DNA of 41,056 nt, from positions 1-41,056 of the forward strand of contig NZ_JAKSYL010000090.1 of the NCBI RefSeq assembly GCF_022829515.1. Direction: 5' to 3'. Position 1 is the first letter of the stretch. Every line of letters begins with the position of its first letter. The notes beneath the pieces were generated by a model. The model did no database searches, was not told the origin of the DNA, and saw only the letters and a program-made list of their open reading frames with translations. This DNA comes from Methylobacterium sp. J-048. GTDB lineage: Bacteria; Pseudomonadota; Alphaproteobacteria; Rhizobiales; Beijerinckiaceae. This document shows positions 17,178 through 24,986 of the stretch, in pieces. A program made the position numbers and the translations under genes.

Positions 17178-17399
17178 CTACGTCCTGGCTTGCGGCCAGG
17201 TCGCGACGGTTTCGCCGCCGGATTGTAGCTCGACACGGTGCGCGTGCGCCTCGTCCCGCGACGTGCATAGGTCGATCGCCGAGGCGAAGCGGGTTCGGGC
17301 GGCAATCTCGGTCTCGACATCCTCCGAGATGACCTCCTGCTCGTCGCGGAAGGTGATCACCCGGAACGGCGGGTGTTGTTTCAGGTCACTGGCTTCCAT
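17178..17399 (-). CDS. Small hypothetical protein
   Basis: A 73-aa soluble protein starting MEASDLKQHPPFRVITFRDE and ending with a polar tail. It is acidic in the middle (EQEVISEDVETEI), with alternating charged residues and no membrane segment. The start at 17399 begins the protein-like part; the frame is open upstream without such content. It lies just upstream of the cinA-like gene on the same strand and may be cotranscribed. No family recognised. Confidence 0.55.
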   Translation of the reverse strand: MEASDLKQHPPFRVITFRDEQEVISEDVETEIAARTRFASAIDLCTSRDEAHAHRVELQSGGETVATWPQART

Positions 17400-17541
17400 G
17401 GCTGTCGTCGTCTCCGATCGGCACGCATCCCCGGCGGTAAGCGCCTGTCGACCCGGATCGTTGCGCCCCAAGCGGTGCGGCCTCCACGGTTCGTTAAGCC
17501 TACGGTCGTATCCCTGAGGCTCCTCAACACGCGTAGGTATC

Positions 17542-17829
17542 ATGCCGAGACTGGGCCACATGATCGTCGACGGGCTGGCCCTCGTCCTGGTCGGCGCCGG
17601 GTTGACCGCCGTCGTCGTCGGATACGAGCGCAACCTGCCCGAGCCGGCCGTCCAGGTCGCCGAACACGCGTCGGATTGGGCGGACCCGATGACCACGGGC
17701 TCGATCACGCCGCGGATCGAGACTGCCTCCGCCGGTGCCGCATCGACCCGGCCGAGCTGGACAGCCGAGGAAACACACGGATCCTCGACGCCGGGCATGC
17801 GGGTCTGGATCGATCCCCCGCGCCGGTGA
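17542..17829 (+). CDS. Small membrane-anchored hypothetical protein
   Basis: A 95-aa protein with one N-terminal hydrophobic segment (MIVDGLALVLVGAGLTAVVV, about residues 7-26). A Ser/Thr/Pro-rich hydrophilic tail follows and would face the periplasm. ATG 17542 is preceded by TAGGTATC, a weak ribosome site. No Cys lipobox and no known domain. It shares no obvious operon with neighbours. Confidence 0.5.
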   Translation: MPRLGHMIVDGLALVLVGAGLTAVVVGYERNLPEPAVQVAEHASDWADPMTTGSITPRIETASAGAASTRPSWTAEETHGSSTPGMRVWIDPPRR

Positions 17830-17928
17830 TCCGGCCTGCCGCGATCATCACCGGATCCGCAACGAACAGACCGATCTCAGCCGCGTTGCCCTAGGAGCCC
17901 GAAGACGGGCCAACCTGAGGAAACGCAC

Positions 17929-18213
17929 ATGCGCATGACAATTTACGGCCTCGCGGCCGCTCTCGCCGTCGCCCTGACTGGAACTGCCTATGCCCAGCAG
18001 CCCGCCGGTGGCGGAAGCGCGACCGGAAACATGAACAATCCCGGCTCGGTGAAGAGCGACAGCCAGAAGATGAACGAGGGCGCGACCGGCTCGGCCACCG
18101 GTGCGACAACTGGTTCGACTACCGGCGCGGCCGGCGCCGCGACGGTACCGGGCACCGGCACCGCGCGGCCCGGCGTCGGCGCGGGCACCAACACCACAGC
18201 GCCTGCGCGATAG
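17929..18213 (+). CDS. Secreted low-complexity Gly/Ala/Thr-rich protein
   Basis: A 94-aa protein with a clean signal peptide, MRMTIYGLAAALAVALTGTA, ending YAQQ (cleavage near residue 22). The mature part is nearly all Gly, Ala, Thr, Ser and Asn, with short repeats such as TGSTTG and TGAAGA. It is probably unfolded in the periplasm. AGGAAACGCAC lies just before the ATG and includes a ribosome site. No function can be assigned. Confidence 0.7.
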   Translation: MRMTIYGLAAALAVALTGTAYAQQPAGGGSATGNMNNPGSVKSDSQKMNEGATGSATGATTGSTTGAAGAATVPGTGTARPGVGAGTNTTAPAR

Positions 18214-18225
18214 CCGCACCGTCGG

Positions 18226-18248
18226 AACCGAGGCCTCCGGCCTCGGTT
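18226..18248. terminator. Perfect hairpin after the low-complexity protein gene
   Basis: The 10-bp arms AACCGAGGCC (18226-18235) and GGCCTCGGTT (18239-18248) close a 3-base loop, 12 bp after the stop at 18213. A weak T pair is at the right edge only. It could terminate the upstream message, and it also sits in the leader of the next small gene (start 18257). Confidence 0.55.
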
Positions 18249-18256
18249 GCCGGCCC

Positions 18257-18436
18257 ATGTCCCGGTTCCTGTTCCCCGCCGCGATCGCCATCATCCTGGC
18301 GAGCGTCGCCTTCGCCCATTGGGAAAAGTCGGGGGCCGCGCCCGTGCCGACAACACTGGAAAGCTCCAGTCCGAGCGGCAATGCCGCCACACCCATCGCA
18401 CCGACGCCGCAGACCGGCCAGGGCAAGGGGCAGTAG
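18257..18436 (+). CDS. Small secreted or membrane-anchored hypothetical protein
   Basis: A 59-aa protein starting MSRFLFPAAIAIILASVAFA, a signal peptide or signal anchor, followed by a short Ser/Pro/Thr/Ala-rich tail ending QTGQGKGQ. The start follows a perfect hairpin by 8 bp, so its leader is short or the hairpin affects its translation. It is composed like the preceding low-complexity protein. No family recognised. Confidence 0.5.
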   Translation: MSRFLFPAAIAIILASVAFAHWEKSGAAPVPTTLESSSPSGNAATPIAPTPQTGQGKGQ

Positions 18437-18509
18437 AGGCTTCGACTCGGATCGCCTCTGTCGCGAGCGACTCCCGCTCAGCGGGTCAGGCCGGTCTCGG
18501 CGATGGTTC

Positions 18510-19124
18510 TCAGCCGGTCGATGGCGCCGCTGTCGGCCGGCCGGCTTCGCTCGCCTCCTGGATCTCCTCCAGGTGCCCGGTCGCGACATCGTACAGGAAG
18601 CCGTAGATCGGGATGTAGCCCGGCACCAAGGGGTGGGCGCGGATCCGGCGCACGTCGGACGCGACGCTGCCGTACCGGTCGGGAATCGTCAGCCAGTCGA
18701 CGCTGCGCCCTTCCGGAGAGCCGCCGCCATGGCGCGGGTTCGACCATGTCGAGCCGTCGAACTGGGCGGTCTCCAGGCTGTCCTCGAGCAGGTCGCCGAT
18801 CACCGCGTCGGTGAACAGCTCCATGCCGCAATTGGTGTGGTGGATCACGAACCAGGTCGCCGTGCCGAGGAGCTTGTGCGAGACCACCAGCGAGCGGATC
18901 GCGTCGTCGCTGGCCCGGCCGCCGGCATTGCGGATCACGTGGGCGTCGCCCTCCGCGAGGCCGGCATATTTCGCCGGGTCGAGCCTTGCATCCATGCAGG
19001 TCAGGATGGCGAAGCGCCGGGCCGGCGGAAGGGCGAGATCGCCCTTGTCGAAGGTCGCGGCATAGCGCGCATTGGCGGCCAGCACTTCCGCGCGGATCTG
19101 CTCGCGCTCGGTCGGTTCAGGCAT
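18510..19124 (-). CDS. Beta-carbonic anhydrase-like zinc enzyme (possible COS hydrolase)
   Basis: This 204-aa protein has the beta-class zinc site: Cys43, His96 and Cys99, with the Asp45/Arg47 dyad in CMDARLD. The segments [26 protein letters not shown] and [14 protein letters not shown] resemble the Mycobacterium Rv1284 type of beta-carbonic anhydrase. That is the clade that also contains carbonyl sulfide hydrolase of Thiobacillus thioparus. It begins 8 bp inside the preceding 63-aa gene and is the last gene of a metY operon. Bicarbonate production is the default role. Hydrolysis of COS or CS2 to sulfide, which MetY could use, is a plausible alternative inferred from context. Confidence 0.88.
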   Translation of the reverse strand: MPEPTEREQIRAEVLAANARYAATFDKGDLALPPARRFAILTCMDARLDPAKYAGLAEGDAHVIRNAGGRASDDAIRSLVVSHKLLGTATWFVIHHTNCGMELFTDAVIGDLLEDSLETAQFDGSTWSNPRHGGGSPEGRSVDWLTIPDRYGSVASDVRRIRAHPLVPGYIPIYGFLYDVATGHLEEIQEASEAGRPTAAPSTG

Positions 19125-19308
19125 GGGGTGTACGCTCGCGCAGGTGACAGGGCAGGTCGACGAGATGTGCGGCGAGATCGGCGTAGACCAGGATGCCGCC
19201 ATCCAGCATTGGGAAGGAAAGCTGGGGTTTGTCGGCCGCAGGCTGCTCTCCGGCAGGGGCGCCGGTCCCCGGGAAGAGGCGGGCGAAGCGGGCGAGGAGA
19301 CGGGTCAT
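19117..19308 (-). CDS. 63-aa hypothetical protein between metY and the carbonic anhydrase-like gene
   Basis: This frame starts 2 bp after the metY stop (ATG complement at 19306-19308) and overlaps the carbonic anhydrase-like start by 8 bp, which suggests translational coupling. It begins [14 protein letters not shown], a basic amphipathic helix, then a Pro/Gly/Ala-rich link, then [20 protein letters not shown] recognise no domain. The same frame is open far upstream through metY, so coding is supported only by the tight spacing. Confidence 0.5.
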   Translation of the reverse strand: MTRLLARFARLFPGTGAPAGEQPAADKPQLSFPMLDGGILVYADLAAHLVDLPCHLRERTPHA

Positions 19309-19310
19309 GG

Positions 19311-20633
19311 TCAGGCCGCCTGCGCTACGGTGCCGGCCGCCGCCAGCGCCTGGTCGAGATCGCCCAACAGGTCGTCGATATGCTCCAGGCCCACCGAGAG
19401 GCGCACGTAGCCGTCCGAGACGCCCGTGGCCTTGAGCGCCTCCGGGCCGAGTTGGGAGTGCGTCGTGCTGGCCGGATGGATCGCGAGGCTGCGAGCGTCG
19501 CCGATATTGGCCACGTGATAGAACAGCCGCAGGGCATCGATGAAGCGCCGCCCAGCCGCGCGCCCCGCCGCCAGCTCGAACCCGACGAGGCCGCCATAGC
19601 CGCCGGTGAGCACCGCGTCGGCCCGGGCACGCGCCGCGCCGGTCTGGAGCGACGGATGGATCACCCGCACCACCTCCGGGCGATCCCGGAGCCATTCCGC
19701 GATCGCCTGGGCGTTGCGGCTGTGGCGCTCGATCCGCAGCGGCAGCGTCTCCAGCCCCTGGAGCGTCAGGAAGGCGTTGAGCGGCGAGACGGCGGGGCCG
19801 AGGTCGCGCAGCAGCCGCACCCGGGCGCGCAGGACGTAGGCGACCGGCCCGATCGGCTTTGCCGCCTCGGTCCAGACCGCACCGTGATAGCTCGGATCCG
19901 GCGTGTTGAGATTGGGCTGGCGCACCGGGTGGGCGGCCCAATCGAAGCTGCCGCCGTCGATGATCGCCCCGCCGATGGCGATGCCGTGGCCGGCGATGTA
20001 CTTGGTGGTCGAGTAGACCACGATGGCCGCGCCGTGATCGAACGGGCGGGCCAGCAGCGGCGCAGCGGTGTTGTCGACGATCAGCGGGACTCCGAGCGGC
20101 CGGCCGATCTCCGCCACGTCGCGGATCGGGAAGACCGCGAGCTTCGGGTTCGGCAGGGTCTCGGCGTAGTAGGCCCGCGTCCGCTCGTCGGTGGCGCGGG
20201 CGAAGGCCTGCGGATCGGCCGGGTCGACGAACCGGACCTCGATCCCCTGCTCGGACAGGGTGTTGGCGAACAGGTTCCAGGTGCCGCCGTAGAGGTCGGT
20301 CGAAGACACGATGTTGTCGCCGGCGCGGGCGAGGTTCTGCACGGCCAGCGCCGAGGCCGCCTGGCCGGAGGCGAGGGCGAGCGCGGCCGCACCGCCTTCG
20401 AGGGCCGCCAGCCGCTGTTCCAGCACATCGACGGTTGGGTTGCCGATCCGGGTGTAGATGTAGCCGAGTTCTTTCAGGGCGAACAGGTTCTCGGCGTGGT
20501 CGGTATCGCGGAACTGGTACGAGGTCGTCTGGTGGATCGGCACCGCAACGGATCCGCTCGTCGGATCGGCCCGCCAGCCGGCGTGGAGGGCGAGCGTCTC
20601 GGGCTTGGCATGGGTCAGGTCCTGGCTCGGCAC
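19311..20633 (-). CDS. metY: O-acetylhomoserine sulfhydrylase (aminocarboxypropyltransferase)
   Basis: This 440-aa PLP enzyme of the Cys/Met metabolism family condenses O-acetylhomoserine with sulfide (or methanethiol) to give homocysteine (or methionine). Key points: HAGWRADPTSGSVAVPIHQT (residues 17-36), Y60-TRIGNPT, VDNT with Asp187, and the PLP lysine Lys211 in YSTTKYIAGHG. The length of about 430-440 aa is that of MetY, longer than MetB or MetZ. The start is GTG at 20633 behind AGGAG with a 7-base gap. It is first in an operon with a 63-aa gene and a beta-carbonic anhydrase-like gene. Confidence 0.93.
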   Translation of the reverse strand: MPSQDLTHAKPETLALHAGWRADPTSGSVAVPIHQTTSYQFRDTDHAENLFALKELGYIYTRIGNPTVDVLEQRLAALEGGAAALALASGQAASALAVQNLARAGDNIVSSTDLYGGTWNLFANTLSEQGIEVRFVDPADPQAFARATDERTRAYYAETLPNPKLAVFPIRDVAEIGRPLGVPLIVDNTAAPLLARPFDHGAAIVVYSTTKYIAGHGIAIGGAIIDGGSFDWAAHPVRQPNLNTPDPSYHGAVWTEAAKPIGPVAYVLRARVRLLRDLGPAVSPLNAFLTLQGLETLPLRIERHSRNAQAIAEWLRDRPEVVRVIHPSLQTGAARARADAVLTGGYGGLVGFELAAGRAAGRRFIDALRLFYHVANIGDARSLAIHPASTTHSQLGPEALKATGVSDGYVRLSVGLEHIDDLLGDLDQALAAAGTVAQAA

Positions 20634-21162
20634 GGGACGGCTCCTGATCGATCTGGACGCGGCAGAGTGCTCGGATCGCGCAGTCCATCGTTCCTCCGGC
20701 CGGTGTTCAGGTCAATAAAATGAGATGATCGAATTTCGGCGTATCTTGAAAATTCATACCCTCGACTCGGGTTGATTTTGGAAACGCGATCCTTCAGCAT
20801 CCGCGACGGTCGGCGCGTAAGCTTTGATCTCGGAAACAATCCTTCAGTCGCGTGTCCGCGCAGGTGTCCCGGTCGCCACGCCTCCGGAACCCGCGCGATC
20901 GTTCACGCCCGCGAGGGTCTGCCGTTGGTGTTTGGATCACCCTCGCGCACCCGCGACTCGGCGGTTCCGCCGGGCTCGACTGCCGCCGCGATCCGGCGTT
21001 GGTCCCGCACCGGCGTAGACGTCCCTATCCCGGCCTCGCCCGTCGGCAGAACGACATCCTTGCCGGCGCCGGATCAACGGAAGCCTTTTTCGCCGTCTCG
21101 AAGCTAGACTCGCGACGCCCCGAGCCGAGGCCGCGACAGGCGATCAAGAGACGGCGGAATCC
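20634..21162. promoter_or_regulatory. Divergent regulatory region between metY and osmC-ssuA
   Basis: 529 bp with no convincing gene. It should hold the promoters of two divergent sulfur operons. The main structure is an imperfect direct repeat described separately (20772-20797 and 20824-20847). I looked for the SAM-II riboswitch often found before alphaproteobacterial met genes and did not find its conserved segments. Confidence 0.5.
20772..20847. repeat. Imperfect direct repeat in the metY/osmC-ssuA promoter region
   Basis: Copy 1 (20772-20797) and copy 2 (20824-20847) share TTGATYTYGGAAAC, then GCG or a single A, then ATCCTTCAG. The copies begin 52 bp apart, about five helical turns, so proteins bound to both would sit on the same face of the DNA. 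They may be sites for a sulfur regulator of the LysR type; the protein is not identified. Confidence 0.5.
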
Positions 21163-21708
21163 ATGGCCGACATCGACACGTATCTCGACGAGAAGCGGCG
21201 CGCGCTGGCGGCCCGCGATGCGCGGATCCGCCGGGGCGAGGCCGGGCCGGTGCCCCTGACGGCGCGGGCCACGGTGGAGGGCGGCAGCGGCGTTCGGCGG
21301 ATCGGGATCCGGCGGCACGCGATCGTGTCCGACAGCGCGCCAGACTTCGCCGGGTTCGATCTCGGGCCCGGGTCGCCGGAACTCCAGCTCGGCGTCCTGG
21401 GCTCGTGCCTCGCCCACACGATCCTGATCCAGGCGGCGTTGCAGGAGGTGCCGATCACGTCCCTGGAGGTCGAGGTGACCGGGACATTCGATCCGCGCGC
21501 CGGCGCAGACGGCTTCGAGGCTATCCCCGTGCACCCGCAGAACCTCGCCTACACGGTGCAGATCGACTCGCCGGCCGACCCGGCCGTGATCGCGGCGCTT
21601 CAGGCCCGGGTCGAGACGGCCTGCCCGATCCTCAACCTGCTGCGCCTGCCGCAGAATGTCAGCGGCCGCTTCGTGCAGGGCCGAACCGCGAAGGAGACCG
21701 ACGCGTGA
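21163..21708 (+). CDS. OsmC/Ohr-family protein
   Basis: This 181-aa protein has the OsmC fold with the two redox cysteines Cys82 (GSCLAHT) and Cys154 (TACPILNLL), and Glu73 in the conserved helix start SPELQLGVLGSC. OsmC proteins reduce organic hydroperoxides through these thiols, and some act in sulfur-linked pathways. The N-terminal 40 residues are charged and longer than in E. coli OsmC. The stop overlaps the GTG start of ssuA (GTGA, 21705-21708), so both proteins are made from one message. A role tied to sulfonate uptake or sulfur stress is inferred from that. Confidence 0.88.
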   Translation: MADIDTYLDEKRRALAARDARIRRGEAGPVPLTARATVEGGSGVRRIGIRRHAIVSDSAPDFAGFDLGPGSPELQLGVLGSCLAHTILIQAALQEVPITSLEVEVTGTFDPRAGADGFEAIPVHPQNLAYTVQIDSPADPAVIAALQARVETACPILNLLRLPQNVSGRFVQGRTAKETDA

Positions 21709-22667
21709 CGACCACCCGACGCCGGTTCTCGACCCTGGTTCTCGCCCTGGCGGCGGGCCTCGCGACCACGGCCGGGGCGACCGCGGAGGATGCCCCACCG
21801 AAAGAATTCCGGATCGGCTATCAGAAGGTCGGCCTGATCGTGGTCGCGCGCCGGCTGGGCACCATCGAGAAACGGCTGGCCGCCGCGGGGACGACGGTGC
21901 GCTGGGTCGAGTTCCAGGCCGGTCCGCCCTTGTTGGAAGCGCTCAACGCCGGCGGCATCGATTTCGGCTATACGGGCGACGCGCCGCCGATCTTCTCGCA
22001 GGCGGCCGGCGGCAACCTCGTCTATGTCGGTGCCGTGCCGCCTTCCGGCGACAGCGAAGCCATCATCGTCAAGGCGGATTCGCCGATCCGCACGGTCGCG
22101 GATCTCAAGCGCCGCACGGTTGCGGTCGGGCGCGGGACCAGCTCGCACAACCTGCTGGTCGCCGCCCTCGAAAAGGCCGGACTGGCCTTCTCCGACATCA
22201 AGCCCGCCTATCTGCTGCCCGCCGATGCCGGCTCGGCCTTCGCCAACGACAGCGTCGAGGCCTGGACGATCTGGGATCCGTATCTCGCCCTGACGCAGGC
22301 CCGCAACGACACGCGGATCCTCACCACCTCCGGTCAGACCTTCGAGGCGCCCGCTTTCTTCCTGGCCAACAGGACGTTCGCCGAGGCGCATCCGGGCATC
22401 GTTGCGAGCGCGCTGGCAGGTCTGGCGGAGGCGGCCGATTGGGCCGGCGCCCATCGCGATCAGGTGGCGCAGGCCCTCGCGGATGTGACCGGCATTCCCT
22501 ACGCCATCCAGAAGGTCGCGGCCGACCGCACGCAATTCGGCGTGCGTCCGCTGTCCGACGCGATCCTGTCCAGCCAGCAGACGACCGCCGACCGATTCTA
22601 CCGGCTCGGGCTCATCCCGCGCGCTATCCGAGTCCGGGACGCGGTCTGGACGCCGCCGCGAAGCTGA
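21705..22667 (+). CDS. ssuA: Aliphatic sulfonate-type ABC substrate-binding protein SsuA
   Basis: This 320-aa periplasmic binding protein has a signal peptide (about residues 1-27, twin Arg followed by FSTLVLALAAGL and ending TAEDAP). The SsuA-type core includes RIGYQKVGLIVVAR (about 36-49), EFQAGPPLLEAL, FGYTGDAPPIF, VGRGTSSHNLL and VEAWTIWDPY. It starts at GTG 21705 behind AAGGAG (21691-21696) and overlaps osmC by 4 bp. No permease or ATPase gene follows, so it is an orphan here. It may use the SsuBC-like pair encoded at 28.4-30.1 kb or one elsewhere. Confidence 0.9.
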   Translation: MTTTRRRFSTLVLALAAGLATTAGATAEDAPPKEFRIGYQKVGLIVVARRLGTIEKRLAAAGTTVRWVEFQAGPPLLEALNAGGIDFGYTGDAPPIFSQAAGGNLVYVGAVPPSGDSEAIIVKADSPIRTVADLKRRTVAVGRGTSSHNLLVAALEKAGLAFSDIKPAYLLPADAGSAFANDSVEAWTIWDPYLALTQARNDTRILTTSGQTFEAPAFFLANRTFAEAHPGIVASALAGLAEAADWAGAHRDQVAQALADVTGIPYAIQKVAADRTQFGVRPLSDAILSSQQTTADRFYRLGLIPRAIRVRDAVWTPPRS

Positions 22668-22734
22668 GCACCGGGGACTGTTCAGGCAGAAGACGGTTTC
22701 GACGAAGGGCGCATCCAAGAACCTTTTGGGTTGG

Positions 22735-23277
22735 TTAGGGCTTCACGTCCGGCCGCGGATCCGAGACGAAGCCGTCGCGGTTCGGCATGCGGATGGCCGC
22801 CAAGGATTTTGCGTCGAGGGTCGCGTCGTCCGGAACCAGGCCGTTGAGGTGGAGGACATAGGCCGAGACCGCATAGACATCGCTGTCGCCGAGCGATTGC
22901 GGTGCGTTTAACGGCATCGCGCGTCGGATGTAGTCGAACAATGTCGGCGCATAGGGCCAGAAGCTGCCGACCGTCTTGATCGGCTTGGCCGAGGCCAGCG
23001 TCCCCTGGCCACCGACCAGTCTTTCCCCTGCCCCGCCCTCGCCGCGACTTCCATGGCAGGAGGCGCATTGCGTCTCGAACACCGCTCGCCCCTGGGCGAC
23101 GCTGCCGCTGCCCGGCGGCAGTTTTCTGCCGTCGCGGTCGATGTCGATGTTCCAGGCGGCGATTTCCGTCTGGGTCGCGGGCCGGCCGATCCCGAGGCGT
23201 TCGGTCGAACGGGCCCCCCCGCCGATCCCCATCAGGAGCGCGGCGCCGGCCAGCGCTGCAACCCTACGCGTAGCCAT
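22735..23277 (-). CDS. c-type cytochrome, short SoxD-like electron acceptor of SoxC
   Basis: This 180-aa periplasmic cytochrome has an N-terminal signal peptide (MATRRVAALAGAALLMGIGG) and one heme site C71-x2-C74-H75. Segments such as RGEGGAGERLVGGQGTLAS and DVYAVSAYVLHLNGLVPDD recall the first domain of SoxD and the SorB group. SoxD is normally about twice this length with a second heme domain, which is absent. The gene overlaps the end of soxC by 14 bp, so it surely serves that enzyme by taking its electrons to the respiratory chain. Confidence 0.82.
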   Translation of the reverse strand: MATRRVAALAGAALLMGIGGGARSTERLGIGRPATQTEIAAWNIDIDRDGRKLPPGSGSVAQGRAVFETQCASCHGSRGEGGAGERLVGGQGTLASAKPIKTVGSFWPYAPTLFDYIRRAMPLNAPQSLGDSDVYAVSAYVLHLNGLVPDDATLDAKSLAAIRMPNRDGFVSDPRPDVKP

Positions 23278-24529
23278 TGGCGACCTCGCCGCTCGCCGCG
23301 ATACGCCAGGGCACGACGGCGTTGTTGTGGTAGAACGAGTTGAGCCCGCGGATCGAGGTGAGGTCCCCGAAGCTCGGCTGGACATAGCCGGTCTCGTCGA
23401 TCGCCCGGCTGGCGATGGTCGTCGGCTGGCCGTCCCAGGTCCAGGGGAGGCGGAACCGGGTCAGCGCCCGGGTCAGGACCGGCTCCTGCAGGGCCGCATC
23501 TTGCCAGGTCGTTCCGGAATCGACCGAAACCTGCACGCCACGGATCTTGCCGCGGCCGGACCAGGCGAGGCCGGTGATCTCGTGGAAGCCCGGGGCGATC
23601 CGCTGCGTGCCGGAAGGCCGCGTGATGATCGACTTCGCCTCCATGACGAACGTGAATTGCCGCGCGGTACCGTCAGGCATCAGGTCGGTATACTTCGCGG
23701 TCTCTTCGCGGGAAAAGGCCGGCTCGGTGGTGACGTTCAGCCGCCGCAGCCACTTCACGCTCATGTTGCCCTCGAACCCGGGCAGGAGCACCCGGAGCGG
23801 ATAACCCTGCTGCGGGCGCAGCCGCTCCCCGTTCTGGCTGTAGACCAGCAGCGCGTCGTCGAGACATTTCTCGATCGGTATGCTGCGGGTCATGGCGGCG
23901 GCATCGGCGCCCTCGGCGACCACCCAGCGGGCTTCGGGCTTGAGGCCGGCCTCCCGCAGAACCGTGGCGAGGCGGACGCCGGTCCATTCGGCGCAGCTCA
24001 CGAGGCCGACGAGGTCCGAGGCGGTCCGACCGGCCTTGATCGCCTCGAAGCCCGGATTGCCCGAACATTCGAGGAAGTGGATGCGCGATTCCGACGGAAA
24101 GCGGCGGATGTCGTCCAGGGTCAGGACCAGCGGCGTCTCCACCAGCCCGTGGACCAGCAGCCGGTGCCGGGCCGGGTGGATATCGGGGATGCCGCCGTGG
24201 TGGCGCTCGTAGAACAACCCGTTCGGCGTGAGAATGCCGTCGAGCTCCTGCAGCGGCGTGCGGCTCGAGGCCGAGATATATTGTTTGAGGCCCTTCGGCA
24301 CGTTGCGGATGATGCCGCTCTCGAACCGCGAGGGCTGGCCGTAGGTCTGGCTCCCGACATCGGCGCCCGGGGCCTTCGTCCAGTCGGGGATACCGGGGGG
24401 CGCCGCCTCATCGGCCCGGCCGTGTCCGGGCGCACCACCCCCGGCCAGGATGCCCGCCGCCGCAGCCGCGCCCTGGGCCAGGAAGCGCCGCCGCGCGGAC
24501 GGATTTTCTTTGGGATCGTCCTGGCTCAT
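23264..24529 (-). CDS. soxC: Sulfite/sulfane dehydrogenase molybdenum subunit (SoxC/SorA type)
   Basis: This 421-aa molybdopterin enzyme is exported by the Tat pathway: RRRFLAQG at residues 13-20, before a hydrophobic Ala/Gly stretch. The molybdenum ligand is Cys155 in HFLECSGNPG. The oxidoreductase Mo-binding domain (about 90-290) is followed by the dimerisation domain (about 295-410), with VSVDSGTTWQDA and W-containing motifs. It oxidises sulfite (SorA) or protein-bound sulfane sulfur (SoxC) in the periplasm. No soxXYZAB genes are nearby, so simple sulfite oxidation is more likely. It is coupled to the cytochrome gene. Desulfonation by the nearby monooxygenases would supply sulfite. Confidence 0.87.
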   Translation of the reverse strand: MSQDDPKENPSARRRFLAQGAAAAAGILAGGGAPGHGRADEAAPPGIPDWTKAPGADVGSQTYGQPSRFESGIIRNVPKGLKQYISASSRTPLQELDGILTPNGLFYERHHGGIPDIHPARHRLLVHGLVETPLVLTLDDIRRFPSESRIHFLECSGNPGFEAIKAGRTASDLVGLVSCAEWTGVRLATVLREAGLKPEARWVVAEGADAAAMTRSIPIEKCLDDALLVYSQNGERLRPQQGYPLRVLLPGFEGNMSVKWLRRLNVTTEPAFSREETAKYTDLMPDGTARQFTFVMEAKSIITRPSGTQRIAPGFHEITGLAWSGRGKIRGVQVSVDSGTTWQDAALQEPVLTRALTRFRLPWTWDGQPTTIASRAIDETGYVQPSFGDLTSIRGLNSFYHNNAVVPWRIAASGEVANGYA

Positions 24530-24671
24530 CGCGTCGCGTTCCGAACGGGCGGTCCGCCTCCGGGGGCGACCGCGATGCTACAATCGCGACGCGATTGAAG
24601 CCGCGGGCGGGCGATGCCTGACACGGTGCCGTCTCGTGCCGCGGGGTCCATGGGCCCGGATAGACCCGCCG

Positions 24672-24812
24672 TCAGTGAAGCACCCACCCGATGAGGCAGA
24701 TCAGGAGAGCGCTTGCGACGATATAGGTCCGCATCCGGCTTTCCTCGCTCGGCATGCGCGCATCGACGGCGTGCAGAAATTCGTAATCCTGGATGTCGTC
24801 TCTCATGGTCAT
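24672..24812 (-). CDS. Small C-tail-anchored membrane protein
   Basis: A 46-aa protein with a charged N-terminal half (TMRDDIQDYEFLHAVDARM) and one C-terminal membrane span (TYIVASALLICLIGWVLH). I prefer ATG 24812 because GGAG and GAGAAG precede it. ATG 24878 and GTG 24887 in frame would add about 22-25 polar residues but have no ribosome site. It is 140 bp upstream of soxC on the same strand. No family recognised. Confidence 0.5.
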   Translation of the reverse strand: MTMRDDIQDYEFLHAVDARMPSEESRMRTYIVASALLICLIGWVLH

Positions 24813-24986
24813 GGTCAAATCTTCTCTGATCTCCGTTTTTTCGGGTTCGTGGGTCGGCTGCGAGATGTCGTGCGCCATCTCGGCCACGGCCGGCCGGAAG
24901 CCCGGCTTCCCCGGGTCGGTCGCCGTCGGCGCAAGGAACGCGCCGGATCGGATCCGTCGCGCCGGCGGCGAGGATGACGGACCATT

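Noticed and set aside
19117..20688. A 523-codon open frame on the minus strand overlapping metY in another frame, starting at an ATG behind GGAGGAAC
   Set aside because: The sequence is Arg/Pro/Ala-rich with no protein-like features, as expected for a shadow frame in GC-rich DNA. MetY is certain in the other frame. Only the last 63 codons, after the metY stop, were kept as a possible small gene.
18381..20723. Very long plus-strand frame across the carbonic anhydrase-like gene and metY
   Set aside because: Both genes on the minus strand have full catalytic motifs; the plus frame is Arg/Gly-rich without features.
20634..20760. SAM-II riboswitch before metY
   Set aside because: The conserved pieces of SAM-II (including the GCUAAA-type 3' segment) were not found in the leader on the minus strand.
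20850..21162. Open plus-strand frames upstream of osmC
   Set aside because: They are Arg/Pro/Ser-rich with no start signal or domain, and they cross the likely promoter region.
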